Notes: a model not told the origin generated them from the sequence alone. A stretch of 64,000 nt of DNA from Streptomyces capillispiralis (GCF_007829875.1 NZ_VIWV01000001.1:2946501-3010500); one strand, 5' to 3'. Counted from the stretch's first letter, positions 26,798 through 35,113 are shown. Translations and numbers: made by a program.

Positions 26798-27376
26798 TCA
26801 CCCGGAGATCTTGATCGTGCCGCTGGAGAAGGTCGGCAGCTGCAAGGCCACGTCGATCGTGTCGGCCGGTGGGGCGGGGAACTGCATGAAGACAGGAAGG
26901 CTCTGGCCCGCGTCGAGGGTGGTGAGGCCCGTCGTCGTGAGCGGGCGACCGTCCGTGTCCCGCAGCACGTAATACCGCTTCTTCCCCTTGGAATCCACGA
27001 GCGTGGCACCGCCGAGCGATTGCCCGTGCTTGATGACCTCGGTCTCGTCCCCACTCGTCTGAGCCGGGATGGCCGCCGACTGCGCGCCATCGTTCTTGAG
27101 GTTGCCGCTGACGGTGACGAAGCCGCCGGAATCCCGTACAGCAGAGGTGATCGTCAGGAGCAGTCCACTAGTGCCCTGGAGTTCGGCCAGCGGAGTCTCC
27201 GCCTTGCCCTCCTGAGCACTCGGCTGGGAACCACTGTCCTTGGAGGCCGATGCCGAAGGACTCGGTTTGTCATCGTCGCCTCCGCCCCCGCAACCCACGG
27301 CGCCCAGAGCCAATCCGGCCGCAATGGTCAGTCCGACCATCCCCCTGCGGGCCTGCGCAGTGATCCGAATGCTCAT
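26798..27376 (-). CDS. Tad-locus secreted lipoprotein
   Basis: A 192-residue lipoprotein. The signal peptide runs to LGAVGCGGGGDDD, a lipobox-like site with Cys as the first mature residue. After a Ser/Asp-rich spacer there is a beta-rich domain (LLLTITSAVRDSGGFVTVSGNLKNDG, KKRYYVLRDTDGRPL, DTIDVALQLPTFSSGTIKIS). This resembles extracellular Ig-like lipoprotein domains. The gene sits between the TadG-like and OmpA genes, so it likely works in the pilus apparatus at the outer face of the membrane. ATG 27376 was chosen for its position near the signal peptide. Confidence 0.83.
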   Translation of the reverse strand: MSIRITAQARRGMVGLTIAAGLALGAVGCGGGGDDDKPSPSASASKDSGSQPSAQEGKAETPLAELQGTSGLLLTITSAVRDSGGFVTVSGNLKNDGAQSAAIPAQTSGDETEVIKHGQSLGGATLVDSKGKKRYYVLRDTDGRPLTTTGLTTLDAGQSLPVFMQFPAPPADTIDVALQLPTFSSGTIKISG

Positions 27377-27410
27377 CTCTCTGCTTCCTTCATCACTCGT
27401 CATTCGCTTG

Positions 27411-28013
27411 TCAGTCGGCCAGATGGACGTCGAACAGGTCGTGGGGCTCGGGAAGGAGTTCAATGGGCCCCTTCGGGTCCAGGTTCCACTCCTCGCCCTT
27501 GCAGGTGAGCAGCGGCAACACGTCGTCTTCGGCATCCTCGGCCGGAAGCTTGAACGTGCAGCGAGGTTCGATCACAGCGGTGGCGGTGGCAGTCGACTGC
27601 CGCTCCTCCGTGCCGGGCACGATCGAGTCCCCGACGGTCTTGTTGGTCCTGACCTCGACTTCGTAGCCGAGAAGGCCTGCCAGGTCACAACCGACCACAT
27701 GGGCGTCGTTCCGTGCCGCCAACTCCTGGGCGCGCCCGCACGAAAACGCGAGTCCCTCGACGTCACCATCGAAAATGGCCTGCCATTCGGCCGGGTCGAG
27801 CAGGTCCTGTACCCACCGGTCCGCGAGCTGGTCCCGGGTGTCCTGTGCCGCCGCGAGCGCCGCCGCGTCGGCGGCGGTCTGCGCACCGTTACGATTCGCC
27901 GCGGCCTGGCCGACCGCGAAGTAAGCGAACGCAAGGAAGAGCAGGCCCCCCACCACCGTGATGTAGATGGGGAAGGCCTGCCCTGCGTCTCCGTGCGGGC
28001 GGCGTCGCGTCAA
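27411..28013 (-). CDS. TadG/TadE-like pilus assembly protein (Rv3654c-like N-terminus)
   Basis: A 200-residue protein with a single N-terminal helix: GDAGQAFPIYITVVGGLLFLAFAYFAVGQAAANRNGAQTAADAAALAAAQ. The GQA-x-PIY start followed by TAADAAALAAAQ is typical of the Rv3654c/TadG family of minor pseudopilins in actinobacterial Tad systems. The rest, with several Cys, is predicted to be extracytoplasmic. The TTG start at 28013 overlaps the pilin stop codon (TTGA) and suggests translational coupling, though at a lower level than the pilin. Confidence 0.85.
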   Translation of the reverse strand: MTRRRPHGDAGQAFPIYITVVGGLLFLAFAYFAVGQAAANRNGAQTAADAAALAAAQDTRDQLADRWVQDLLDPAEWQAIFDGDVEGLAFSCGRAQELAARNDAHVVGCDLAGLLGYEVEVRTNKTVGDSIVPGTEERQSTATATAVIEPRCTFKLPAEDAEDDVLPLLTCKGEEWNLDPKGPIELLPEPHDLFDVHLAD

Positions 28014-28243
28014 GGAGCGACCTTGGCGATCTGAGCATTGATCTTGGTGAGGATGGTCTGGCCGATGCTGGTGCCCGTGATCGCCAGGACGATCAGCACG
28101 ACCACCGCGATGATGCCCAGGTACTCGACCGCGGTTTGCCCCTTGTCGGCGTTGCGGCGCTGCATGGCCTCGACCGTCGTGTTCTTCCAGCCGTTGACGC
28201 GGACCTTGGTCGCGACGGCGGTCTTCAGCATCAGGTCGCTCAT
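28010..28243 (-). CDS. flp: Flp/Fap-type pilin (major pilin candidate)
   Basis: A 77-residue Flp pilin: a 35-residue basic N-terminal leader, the class III prepilin motif G35-QTAV-E40-Y41, then one hydrophobic helix (IIAVVVLIVLAITG) and a short tail IGQTILTKINAQIAKVAP. Prepilin peptidase should cut after Gly35 and the mature helix should assemble into a pilus fibre. The ATG at 28243 has GGAGGGG 7 nt upstream. The promoter region carries the GGGCCCA repeat element shared with the toxin gene. Confidence 0.93.
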   Translation of the reverse strand: MSDLMLKTAVATKVRVNGWKNTTVEAMQRRNADKGQTAVEYLGIIAVVVLIVLAITGTSIGQTILTKINAQIAKVAP

Positions 28244-28304
28244 GGTGTTCCCCTCCGGCTGACGCGGTGGCGGCCCTGTTCGTGGGGCCGCTTTCGACCT
28301 TCGC

Positions 28305-28378
28305 ACCGTAGGGCCGGGTGACCCGGGTGCCGGAGGGTCCCAGGGCCCAAATCCGGGCCCAGGCGCGGGCCCAGCGGT
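28305..28378 (-). promoter_or_regulatory. flp promoter with three GGGCCCA direct repeats at 12-bp spacing
   Basis: GGGCCCA begins at 28343, 28355 and 28367 (12-bp period, roughly one helix turn). On the minus strand, 32 nt downstream of the element, is TACGGT (28310-28305), a -10-like hexamer. The pattern suggests cooperative binding of a regulator such as the response regulator encoded just upstream. Confidence 0.65.
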
Positions 28379-28403
28379 TCGTCCCCCCAGAAGTCACCGT
28401 GGT

Positions 28404-29237
28404 TCACCCCACCCCTCGGCCCGGACCCGGTGCCGTGCCGAGCCATTTCGCGGCGGCTTCCGAGCGGCTGGTGCTGTGGAGCTTGGCGAAGATGCGGTTG
28501 ATGTGGTTCTTGACCGTCTTCTCGCTGATGAAGCACGTCGCGGCGATCTGCTGGTTGTTCATGCCGGATGCGATGAGGTCCATGATCTCCGCCTCCCTCG
28601 CGCTCAGCCGGAACCCCGCCCTGTCAGGGGAAGACTGTGCCATAGGCGATTGCAGTTGCGAAAGGTTTTCCGCAGAAGTAGTCGGGGGCGGGAGGGAGGA
28701 GCGGCCGATTCCGGTCTGTGGACGGCCATTTGTGTACGCCCCGCCCAGGCCGTCCGGCAGTTGCTGTCCGGTCCCCTGCGCCTGGCGAAGTTGCGCCAGC
28801 AATGCGTCGGCCGCCGTGGAGGTGAAGTGGGCCCGGCCTTCCGTGATGTCCCTGACCGCCGCCACCAACTGGTCCGCCGTGAACTCGCCGTGGACCAGGT
28901 AGCCCCCCGCCCCCCGGCGCAGCGCCTCCTGGACGATCTCCGACTCCCTGCTGTACGTGAGCATCACGACGGGGGCGATGCCGACCAGGTACGGGAGCGC
29001 CGAGATGCCGTCCACGCCCGGCATGCGGACGTCGAGGAGGACGACGTCCGGGCGGTGTGCGCGGGCCGCCTCGTACGCCGCCGAGCCGTCCGCCGCCTCC
29101 GCGACCACCGTGATGTCCTCGCGGCCGGAGAGCAGGGCCGTCAGACCGGCGCGGACCACGGGGTTGTCATCGGCGACCACCACCCGCAGCGCGGGTGGCG
29201 CGGGGACGTTCCGGAAGGGGTTCGGCGGCGGCTGCAC
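28404..29237 (-). CDS. NarL/LuxR-family response regulator of the Tad locus
   Basis: A 277-residue response regulator. The receiver domain has VVVADDNPVVRAG, the phospho-acceptor Asp in VVLLDVRMPGVDG, and PVVMLTYSRESE. At the conserved Lys position the residues are GGYLVHG, so Lys is replaced by His. A C-terminal LuxR/GerE helix-turn-helix follows (LSAREAEIMDLIASGMNNQQIAATCFISEKTVKNHI). It probably controls the pilus genes, perhaps via the GGGCCCA element. Start chosen at GTG 29237, 7 nt after a perfect AGGAGG; an ATG at 29297 overlapping the kinase stop is possible but is preceded by a less convincing ribosome site. Confidence 0.9.
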   Translation of the reverse strand: MQPPPNPFRNVPAPPALRVVVADDNPVVRAGLTALLSGREDITVVAEAADGSAAYEAARAHRPDVVLLDVRMPGVDGISALPYLVGIAPVVMLTYSRESEIVQEALRRGAGGYLVHGEFTADQLVAAVRDITEGRAHFTSTAADALLAQLRQAQGTGQQLPDGLGGAYTNGRPQTGIGRSSLPPPTTSAENLSQLQSPMAQSSPDRAGFRLSAREAEIMDLIASGMNNQQIAATCFISEKTVKNHINRIFAKLHSTSRSEAAAKWLGTAPGPGRGVG

Positions 29238-29293
29238 GAGGGTGCCTCCTCGGTGGAGGTGGAGGTGGAGGTGGGGGGACGGACGCGGGACGG

Positions 29294-31012
29294 TCATGGG
29301 GCCTGCTCCGTTCGGGGCGGTGCGGTCAGGGCCGCCAGCGGCAGTTCCAGGAGGACTTCCGTGCCGCCCGCGTGGTTCCCCCGGCCTATGCGGATCCGGG
29401 CGCCGACCGAGGCCGCCCGCTCGACCATGCCGACCAGGCCGAAGTGTCCGGCCCTGCGCAGCTGTTCGAGGCTGGTGCCGGGCGGGAGGCCGCGGCCGTC
29501 GTCGTGGATGCTCAGCCGGAGGAGGTCGCCGTGGACGCCGGCGCTGACCTCCACCCGGGTCGGTGCGGCATGGCGGTGGGCGTTCTCCAGGGCTTCCGAG
29601 GCGATGGTGAGGACCTGGCGGGCCACGGCCGGGGGCACCGGCGGGACGGTGTCCGCGCCCGTCGGGCTGTAGGCGGCCGGCAGGCCGGTGCGGGTGGAGA
29701 AGTCGCGGATGCGGGCGGCCAGTTCCACCAGGACGTCCGTGCCCTGGCCGGGGTCCGACTCGCGGCGCAGGTCGGCCAGGAGTTCGCGGGACTCCGCCGC
29801 GGCCCGGCGGGCCGAGCGGGCGACCAGTTCGGCCTGCTGCCGCACCAGTGCCGGGTCCGGCCGGTCGGCGCCGGCCGTGCCCGCGAGTCCGTCGGCCGCC
29901 AGGGCGACCCCGTGGAGCGTCTTCGCCACCGAGTCGTGCATCTCCCGCGCCAGTCGCGCCCGTTCGGCGCCGACCGCCTCCGTCACGGCCAGGCGGGCCT
30001 GGACCTCCGTCAGGGCGTGGGTCGCGGTGCCGAGGCGGAACATCAGGTTGCGCAGGCTGGAGCCGACCGCGCCCGCGATCACGCAGAGGCCGGGCAGCAG
30101 CAGCGTCTCCGCCGGTTCCGCGTCGGGGCTGTCCAGTGCCGCGTGGACCAGCAGGAGGATCAGGCCCTGGAGGGAGGCGAAGACCGCCGCGCCCCGCCAG
30201 CCGTAGATCAGGCCCGCGAGGAGGGGGGTGCAGACGCTGACGTAGGCGAGGGTGGTGTCCGGGCCGGCGGAGATCAGGAGCAGGGCGCCGAAGAGGGTGT
30301 CGGCGGCGAGGAGGGTGGGGTGGCGCAGGAGGAGGGGGCCGAAGCGTTCCCAGTCGCGGAAGAGGACGTAGGACGCCATGAAGGTGACGACGACCGCGAT
30401 GCCGACGAGGCGGGTGCCCCAGCCGGGGCCCGCGTTGAGGAGGGCGGCGGGGGCGGCCACGGCGATCATCGCCAGCCTGAAGCCGAAGACCTGCCGGCAC
30501 AGCGCCTGGAGCGCGTTGACCTGGATCTGGACGTCCGGTCCCCGGGTGGCGGGTGAGGGGTCCGTCCGGGCCCCGGCCGGAGGGGGGCTCCCGGGCGCGC
30601 GGGACGCGTCGTCCTCGGGCGCGGGTGATGGTCCCTGCGGGGATGGGGATCCCGGCGTGGATGGGGATCCCGGCGTGGATGGTGATCCCTGCGTGGATCG
30701 GGATCCCTGCGGGGATGGGGATCCCTGCGGGAGTGGTGGTCCCTGCGGGGGCGGGGTGCGGTCGGCGGGTGCCGCACCGGGGGGTGCCCCGATCGCTGCC
30801 CCGGGGGCTGCCTCGGGGGCTGCCTCGGGTGTCTGTGCGGGGCCCGCCGGTTCCCAGCCGGGGGGCAGGGCCGGGGTCACCGACGTCACGGGGACGTCCG
30901 GCGCGCCCGTGCGGGCGTAGGGCGGGAGGACGGTGCCGGCCGGCGGGGTGGTGATCTCCGCCGGCTTCGCGGGGCGGCGGAACAGCCCCGTGCGCTCCCC
31001 GGTCGTCGTCAT
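29294..31012 (-). CDS. Sensor histidine kinase of the Tad locus (HisKA_3 type)
   Basis: A 572-residue membrane kinase. The first about 170 residues are low-complexity Pro/Ser/Gly, including tandem SPQGS/STPGS units. Then come about five or six membrane helices (from CRQVFGFRLAMIAVAAPAALL to LLLPGLCVIAGAVGSSL), the phospho-acceptor helix RARLAREMHDSVAKTLHGVALAAD (His in REMHDS), and a HATPase domain (EALENAHRHA, HDDGRGLPPG, HFGLVGMVERA, GGTEVLLELPL). It pairs with the next gene's response regulator, 56 bp away. The signal is unknown. Confidence 0.92.
   Translation of the reverse strand: MTTTGERTGLFRRPAKPAEITTPPAGTVLPPYARTGAPDVPVTSVTPALPPGWEPAGPAQTPEAAPEAAPGAAIGAPPGAAPADRTPPPQGPPLPQGSPSPQGSRSTQGSPSTPGSPSTPGSPSPQGPSPAPEDDASRAPGSPPPAGARTDPSPATRGPDVQIQVNALQALCRQVFGFRLAMIAVAAPAALLNAGPGWGTRLVGIAVVVTFMASYVLFRDWERFGPLLLRHPTLLAADTLFGALLLISAGPDTTLAYVSVCTPLLAGLIYGWRGAAVFASLQGLILLLVHAALDSPDAEPAETLLLPGLCVIAGAVGSSLRNLMFRLGTATHALTEVQARLAVTEAVGAERARLAREMHDSVAKTLHGVALAADGLAGTAGADRPDPALVRQQAELVARSARRAAAESRELLADLRRESDPGQGTDVLVELAARIRDFSTRTGLPAAYSPTGADTVPPVPPAVARQVLTIASEALENAHRHAAPTRVEVSAGVHGDLLRLSIHDDGRGLPPGTSLEQLRRAGHFGLVGMVERAASVGARIRIGRGNHAGGTEVLLELPLAALTAPPRTEQAP
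30624..30749. repeat. Seven 18-bp tandem repeats inside the kinase gene
   Basis: Seven imperfect 18-bp copies (typical unit GATGGGGATCCCTGCGGG on the + strand) run without a break. On the minus strand they encode six-residue PQG/TPG units in the kinase's cytoplasmic N-terminal region. Length variation would be in frame. Confidence 0.85.
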
Positions 31013-31029
31013 CGCGTCCCTCCCCCGCC

Positions 31030-31917
31030 CTACTCGCCCGTGACCGCGCCGAAGTCGATGCCGGAGCCGAGGATCAGGCCCGCGCCGAGGAGGATCAGGG
31101 TGGCCGGGACCATGAACGTGGTGATCATCATGGTGGCCTTGGGGACCGCGCGGGCCGCCTTGCGGCGGGCGTTCTGGGCGTCCGTACGGCGCATGTCCCT
31201 GGCCAGCGACACCAGGGTGTCGACGATCGGCGCGCCCAGTTCCTCGCCCTGCTGCAACGCCGTGACGAACATGGTGACCTGCTCGGAGTCGTTGCGGCGG
31301 CGCAGTTCCGCGAAGGCCTGGCGGCGGCTCATGCCGAGGTCCATCTGGCGCAGGGTGATGCTGAGTTCGTCCGCCCACGGGCCCTCGTAGCGGGACGCCA
31401 CCCGGTCCAGGGCCTGGCGGAAGCCGAGGCCCGCGCTGACCACGACCGCCAGGACGTCCAGGAAGTCGGGCAGGGTGCGTTCGATGACGTCCTTGCGGAT
31501 GCGGATCGCCGACCAGATGCCGACCTCCGTCCAGAACGCGCCGAAGGCGAGCAGCAGCAGGGCCACGAAGAGCTGGCCGCGCATGAGGAAGACCAGGAAG
31601 CCGATGCCGCCGAGGGCGCCGTAGACGGCGCGGCGGGCGGCGTAGCGGTCGATGGTGAGGCCGCCGGGGTTGCCCGCCAGGTCGATCCGGCGGCGGTACT
31701 TGGCGACCTGCTTGGGGCCCATGAGGCGCAGTACGGCGGGCGCGTAGCGCATGCCCATGCGGTCGATGAGGGAGTCGACCGCGCCGGTGCGGGTGGAGCC
31801 GACCTCCAGGGCGAGCATCAGGTCGCCGGGGAGTTTGGCCTCGGCGCGGTACATGCGGATGCCGGCGAAGACGCCCCAGACGGCGAGGCCCATGAGCAGG
31901 GCGAGCAGAAGTCCCAT
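31030..31917 (-). CDS. tadC: TadC-like inner membrane protein (type II secretion F family)
   Basis: A 295-residue GspF/TadC protein: N-terminal helix MGLLLALLMGLAVWGVF, a cytoplasmic domain with GSTRTGAVDSLIDRMGMRYAP, two central helices (VYGALGGIGFLVFLMRG, LFVALLLLAFGAFW), the conserved T2SSF core (LPDFLDVLAVVVSAGLGFRQALDRVA, LGMSRRQAFAELRRR, FVTALQQGEELGAPIVDTL), and a last helix. TadB and TadC form the membrane platform against which the TadA ATPase drives pilus assembly. It follows TadB with only 22 bp between. Confidence 0.93.
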   Translation of the reverse strand: MGLLLALLMGLAVWGVFAGIRMYRAEAKLPGDLMLALEVGSTRTGAVDSLIDRMGMRYAPAVLRLMGPKQVAKYRRRIDLAGNPGGLTIDRYAARRAVYGALGGIGFLVFLMRGQLFVALLLLAFGAFWTEVGIWSAIRIRKDVIERTLPDFLDVLAVVVSAGLGFRQALDRVASRYEGPWADELSITLRQMDLGMSRRQAFAELRRRNDSEQVTMFVTALQQGEELGAPIVDTLVSLARDMRRTDAQNARRKAARAVPKATMMITTFMVPATLILLGAGLILGSGIDFGAVTGE

Positions 31918-31939
31918 GTCGGTCGGTCCTCCTCGCCGG

Positions 31940-32884
31940 TCAGACGTCGATGCGGGACATGCGGCGGATGAGGACGAAGCCGACGGCGTACAGGCCGAAC
32001 GCGATGATCACCGCCAGCTGGCCGGCGGGTGAGCCGGTCATGCGTTCCAGGGCGCCGTCCTTCACGCCGTTCATCAGGAACAGCGAGCCGATGCCCAGGA
32101 CGGGGACGGCGTACGACGTCATGCTGACCTGGGAGAGCTGGGTGCGCACTTCCCGTCGGGTCTCCTTGCGCTCCTCCAGGGTCTCGGTCAGGTTGCGCAG
32201 CGCGCCGACCACCTGGCCGCCGGCCCGGTTGGACAGCACCAGGGTGGTGACGAGGACGACGAGTTCGCGGGAGGGGAGGCGGTCGGCGAGTTCGCCGAGC
32301 GCGTCGTCCATGGACGCGCCGACGGCCAGCTGGTTGGCGACCTTGGTCAGTTCCTCGCCGGCCGGGGCCTCCAGTTCCTCCGCGGCCATGCCGATGGCCG
32401 TGCGCAGGGCGAGGCCCGCCTGGGTGGCGTTGGCGAGGATGCGGGCGAGTTCGGGGAGTTGGTTGATGAACTTCTCGATGCGTTTCTGGCGCTGCCAGTT
32501 GAGGAACTGCAGCGCCACCCAGACGCCGGCCAGGCCGGCGATCGGGCCGAAGAAGGGGGCGAGGGTGGCCTGGCCGACGAGCCAGAGGCCGGCGACCGTG
32601 GCGAGCATGGCGGCGAAGAACTCGCCGGGGGTGATGTCCAGGCCGGTGGCGAGCAGCCGCAGTTCCAGTTTCCGGCCGGTCCGGGTGCGGCGCAGGCGGC
32701 GGTCCAGGGTCGGGAAGTGCCGGCGGCGGCCGGTGATCGGGATCTGCCCGGTGGCCGACAGCCGGTCCACCAGCGCCTGCCGCTGTGCCCTGCCGGTGGC
32801 GTAGGAGTGCACGCCGACGACCGCGAGGACGCAGGTCAGCAGGGTGACGCCGGTGGTCAGCGTGATCAGGTTCTGCAGATCCAT
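31940..32884 (-). CDS. tadB: TadB-like inner membrane protein (type II secretion F family)
   Basis: A 314-residue T2SSF-domain protein. It has an N-terminal helix, a basic cytoplasmic stretch (TGRRRHFPTLDRRLRRTRTGRKLELRL), helices around 85-130, and the conserved core LPELARILANATQAGLALRTAIGMAAEELEAPAGEEL, LAVGASMDDALGELADRL, LSNRAGGQVVGALRNLTETLEERKETR, plus a final helix. It should dimerise or pair with TadC as the pilus platform. It lies 11 bp after the TadA stop, so the operon is continuous. Confidence 0.93.
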   Translation of the reverse strand: MDLQNLITLTTGVTLLTCVLAVVGVHSYATGRAQRQALVDRLSATGQIPITGRRRHFPTLDRRLRRTRTGRKLELRLLATGLDITPGEFFAAMLATVAGLWLVGQATLAPFFGPIAGLAGVWVALQFLNWQRQKRIEKFINQLPELARILANATQAGLALRTAIGMAAEELEAPAGEELTKVANQLAVGASMDDALGELADRLPSRELVVLVTTLVLSNRAGGQVVGALRNLTETLEERKETRREVRTQLSQVSMTSYAVPVLGIGSLFLMNGVKDGALERMTGSPAGQLAVIIAFGLYAVGFVLIRRMSRIDV

Positions 32885-32895
32885 GGGGACGGTTC

Positions 32896-34233
32896 CTACC
32901 TGGCTTCTCGGATGGCGAGCTGGTCGGAGGACTGGGCGACGCCGAACGCCTGCGGGATGGGCTGGCTCGCCATGTAGAGGCGGTCGGCGGTGCGGCGCGG
33001 GAGGGGGTGGTGGGCGTAGACGCCGTGGACGCGGCCGTCGGCGGTCATCGGGCGGGCGTCGAAGCGGGCGACGGTGGTCAGCCGGTACGGTTCCGAGCCG
33101 TGGCTCTCCAGCAGGGCGACCTCGGTGATGCGGCGGGCGCCGTCGGCGAAGCGGGTGAGCTGGACGATCACGTCGACGGCGCTGTTGATCTGGTCGTGCA
33201 GGGCCACGAAGGGGATCTCCACGTCGGACATGGAGGCGAGGGTCTGCAGGCGCATCAGGGCGTCCTCGGCGCTGTTGGCGTGGACGGTGGCGAGGGAGCC
33301 GTCGTGGCCGGTGGACATCGCCTGGAGCATGTCCAGGGACTCGCCGCCGCGGACCTCACCGACGACGATGCGGTCGGGGCGCATGCGCAGGCTGTTGCGC
33401 ACCAGGTCGCGGATGGTGACCTGGCCCTTGCCCTCGACGTTCGGCGGGCGGGACTCCAGGCGGATGACGTGCGGCTGCTGGAGCTGGAGTTCGGCGGAGT
33501 CCTCGATGGTGATGATGCGTTCGCCGGCGGGGATGAGGCCGGAGAGGGCGTTGAGGAGGGTGGTCTTCCCGGTGCCGGTCGCGCCCGAGACGATGACGTT
33601 GAAGCGGGCCTGCACCAGGCCGGCCAGCAGGTAGAGCATGTGCTCGTCGAGCGAGCCGAGGCCGATGAGTTCCTGGAGGGTGAAGGAGCGCGGGAAGCGG
33701 CGGATGGTGAGGGTGGCGCCGGTCAGGGACAGCGGCGGGATGATGACGTTGACGCGCTCGCCGGAGGGGAGGCGGGCGTCGACCATGGGGTTCGATTCGT
33801 CGACGCGGCGGTTGACGGTGGAGACGATGCGTTCGATCGTCTGCATGAGCTGGTCGTTGGAGGCGAAGCGCAGGGGCAGTTGCTCGACCCGGCCGCCGCG
33901 CTCGACGAAGATCGCGTCGGGGCCGTTCACCATGATCTCGGTGATCGACGCGTCCTCCAGCAGCGGTTCGAGGATGCCGAGGCCCAGGGCCTCGTCGACG
34001 ACCCTGCGGATCAGCTGGGAGCGTTCGACGGTGGACAGGACCGGGCCCTCGCGGCTGATGATGTGGCCGAGGACCCGCTCCAGCCGGGCCCGGCGCTCGG
34101 CCGCGGCCAGCGAACTCATCTCCGCGAGGTCGATCTCCTCGAGGAGTTTGGCGCGGTAGGAGGCGACCAGGTGGCCGTCCTCGCCCCGTCCGGCCGTCTC
34201 CTCGGGGGAGTTGATGCGTGCCCGCAGGCTCAT
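32896..34233 (-). CDS. tadA: TadA/CpaF-type pilus assembly ATPase
   Basis: A 445-residue hexameric ATPase that powers pilin polymerisation. Walker A is SGATGTGKTTLLNAL, the Asp box is ITIEDSAELQLQ, Walker B is DRIVVGEVRGGESLDML, and the His box is TGHDGSLATVHANS. The N-terminal domain (LGILEPLLEDASITEIMVNGPDAIFVE) is typical of TadA/CpaF. It belongs to the same contiguous minus-strand operon as TadB and TadC. Confidence 0.96.
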   Translation of the reverse strand: MSLRARINSPEETAGRGEDGHLVASYRAKLLEEIDLAEMSSLAAAERRARLERVLGHIISREGPVLSTVERSQLIRRVVDEALGLGILEPLLEDASITEIMVNGPDAIFVERGGRVEQLPLRFASNDQLMQTIERIVSTVNRRVDESNPMVDARLPSGERVNVIIPPLSLTGATLTIRRFPRSFTLQELIGLGSLDEHMLYLLAGLVQARFNVIVSGATGTGKTTLLNALSGLIPAGERIITIEDSAELQLQQPHVIRLESRPPNVEGKGQVTIRDLVRNSLRMRPDRIVVGEVRGGESLDMLQAMSTGHDGSLATVHANSAEDALMRLQTLASMSDVEIPFVALHDQINSAVDVIVQLTRFADGARRITEVALLESHGSEPYRLTTVARFDARPMTADGRVHGVYAHHPLPRRTADRLYMASQPIPQAFGVAQSSDQLAIREAR

Positions 34234-34247
34234 GAGTCGCTTGCTCC

Positions 34248-34724
34248 TCAGTGGTCTAGCGGCATCGTGGCGGTCTTGCGGGCCGGGTCGAAGCTCCAGC
34301 CCGGCACGATCGAGGGGATCTCGACCGTGGCGGTGACGGTGACCTCGTCGCCGCCGGGTCCGCCCGCGCAGGAGGTGCCGTCGGCGAGCCAGTCGCTGAC
34401 GGCGGCGGTGCAGGCGGAGCCGTAGGCCTGGTCGAGCGAGGCGCTGCGGGCGCCCGCGCGGGCGGCGGTGCCGGCCTGCTGGGCGGTGTAGGCGATCAGG
34501 CCGAGCTGTACGGCGGCCATGGCGACGAGGAGCAGGACCGGGAGGAAGCCGAGGTACTCGATGGCGACCTGCCCCCAGTCACGAAGGCCTCGGTCACGAC
34601 GGCCCCGGTCACGACGGTCGCGGTCACGACGGTCGCGGTCACGACGGTCGCGGTCACGGGGGCCCGGGCGGGACGGGGCGGGATGCGGCGCGCGGGACGG
34701 CGCGTTCGGCGTGCGGTACGGCAT
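34248..34724 (-). CDS. TadE-like minor pilin with Arg/Asp repeat leader
   Basis: A 158-residue pseudopilin. The cytoplasmic leader contains six five-residue RDRDR-type repeats and ends in the class III motif G-QVAI-E-Y, followed by a hydrophobic helix (FLPVLLLVAMAAVQLGLIAY) and a small extracytoplasmic domain with two Cys. TadE proteins are processed like prepilins and form the initiating tip complex of Tad pili. It precedes the ATPase gene and begins one base after the other TadE gene ends. Confidence 0.88.
   Translation of the reverse strand: MPYRTPNAPSRAPHPAPSRPGPRDRDRRDRDRRDRDRRDRGRRDRGLRDWGQVAIEYLGFLPVLLLVAMAAVQLGLIAYTAQQAGTAARAGARSASLDQAYGSACTAAVSDWLADGTSCAGGPGGDEVTVTATVEIPSIVPGWSFDPARKTATMPLDH
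34576..34665. repeat. Six 15-bp tandem repeats in the TadE leader
   Basis: Period-15 units of CGGTCACGACGGTCG type run from 34576 to 34665, with three identical central copies (34606-34650). They encode the Arg/Asp pentapeptide repeats immediately before the pilin-type cleavage motif. Confidence 0.85.
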
Positions 34725-34725
34725 C

Positions 34726-35112
34726 TCAGTCCGTCTCCTCCTCGACCGCGCCCGCGTGGCCCTTGACGTCGAACGGGATGGAGACGGTGCCCGGGAAGAG
34801 GAGGGGCACGTTCAGCGTGACGTCGGCGGTGACGAAGCCGCCCGCCGTCGTGCAGTTCACGCTCGCTCCCCCCGCCCACGCTCCTGACAGCTTGTCCGTC
34901 CCGGCCGCCTGGCAGGCGCCCTGGCGTGCGCCCGGTGCCGCCGCCGTCGCCGCCCGTACGGCCTCGTCCGCAGCATTCCCCGCGAGGGTGAACGTGTACC
35001 CCACGAGCACGAGCTGCCACAGCACCACCAGCGTCACCAGGATCGTCGGCGTCATGCCGAGGAACTCGATGGTGACCTGGCCCCGGTCACGGGCCCGCCG
35101 TACCGTCTTCAT
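34726..35112 (-). CDS. TadE-like minor pilin
   Basis: A 128-residue pseudopilin with a short basic leader ending in G-QVTI-E-F, then a hydrophobic helix (MTPTILVTLVVLWQLVLVGYTF), NAADEAVRAATAAAPGARQG and a beta-rich C-terminal domain with two Cys (CQAAG...NCTTAG). It differs from the neighbouring TadE by having Phe in place of Tyr after the conserved Glu. Two TadE copies plus one TadG-like protein are normal for actinobacterial Tad loci. Confidence 0.9.
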   Translation of the reverse strand: MKTVRRARDRGQVTIEFLGMTPTILVTLVVLWQLVLVGYTFTLAGNAADEAVRAATAAAPGARQGACQAAGTDKLSGAWAGGASVNCTTAGGFVTADVTLNVPLLFPGTVSIPFDVKGHAGAVEEETD

Positions 35113-35113
35113 G

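Noticed and set aside
29238-29297. Longer response regulator starting at ATG 29297
   Set aside because: The extension is a His/Leu repeat from a GT-rich DNA stretch and lacks a good ribosome site; GTG 29237 has a perfect AGGAGG.
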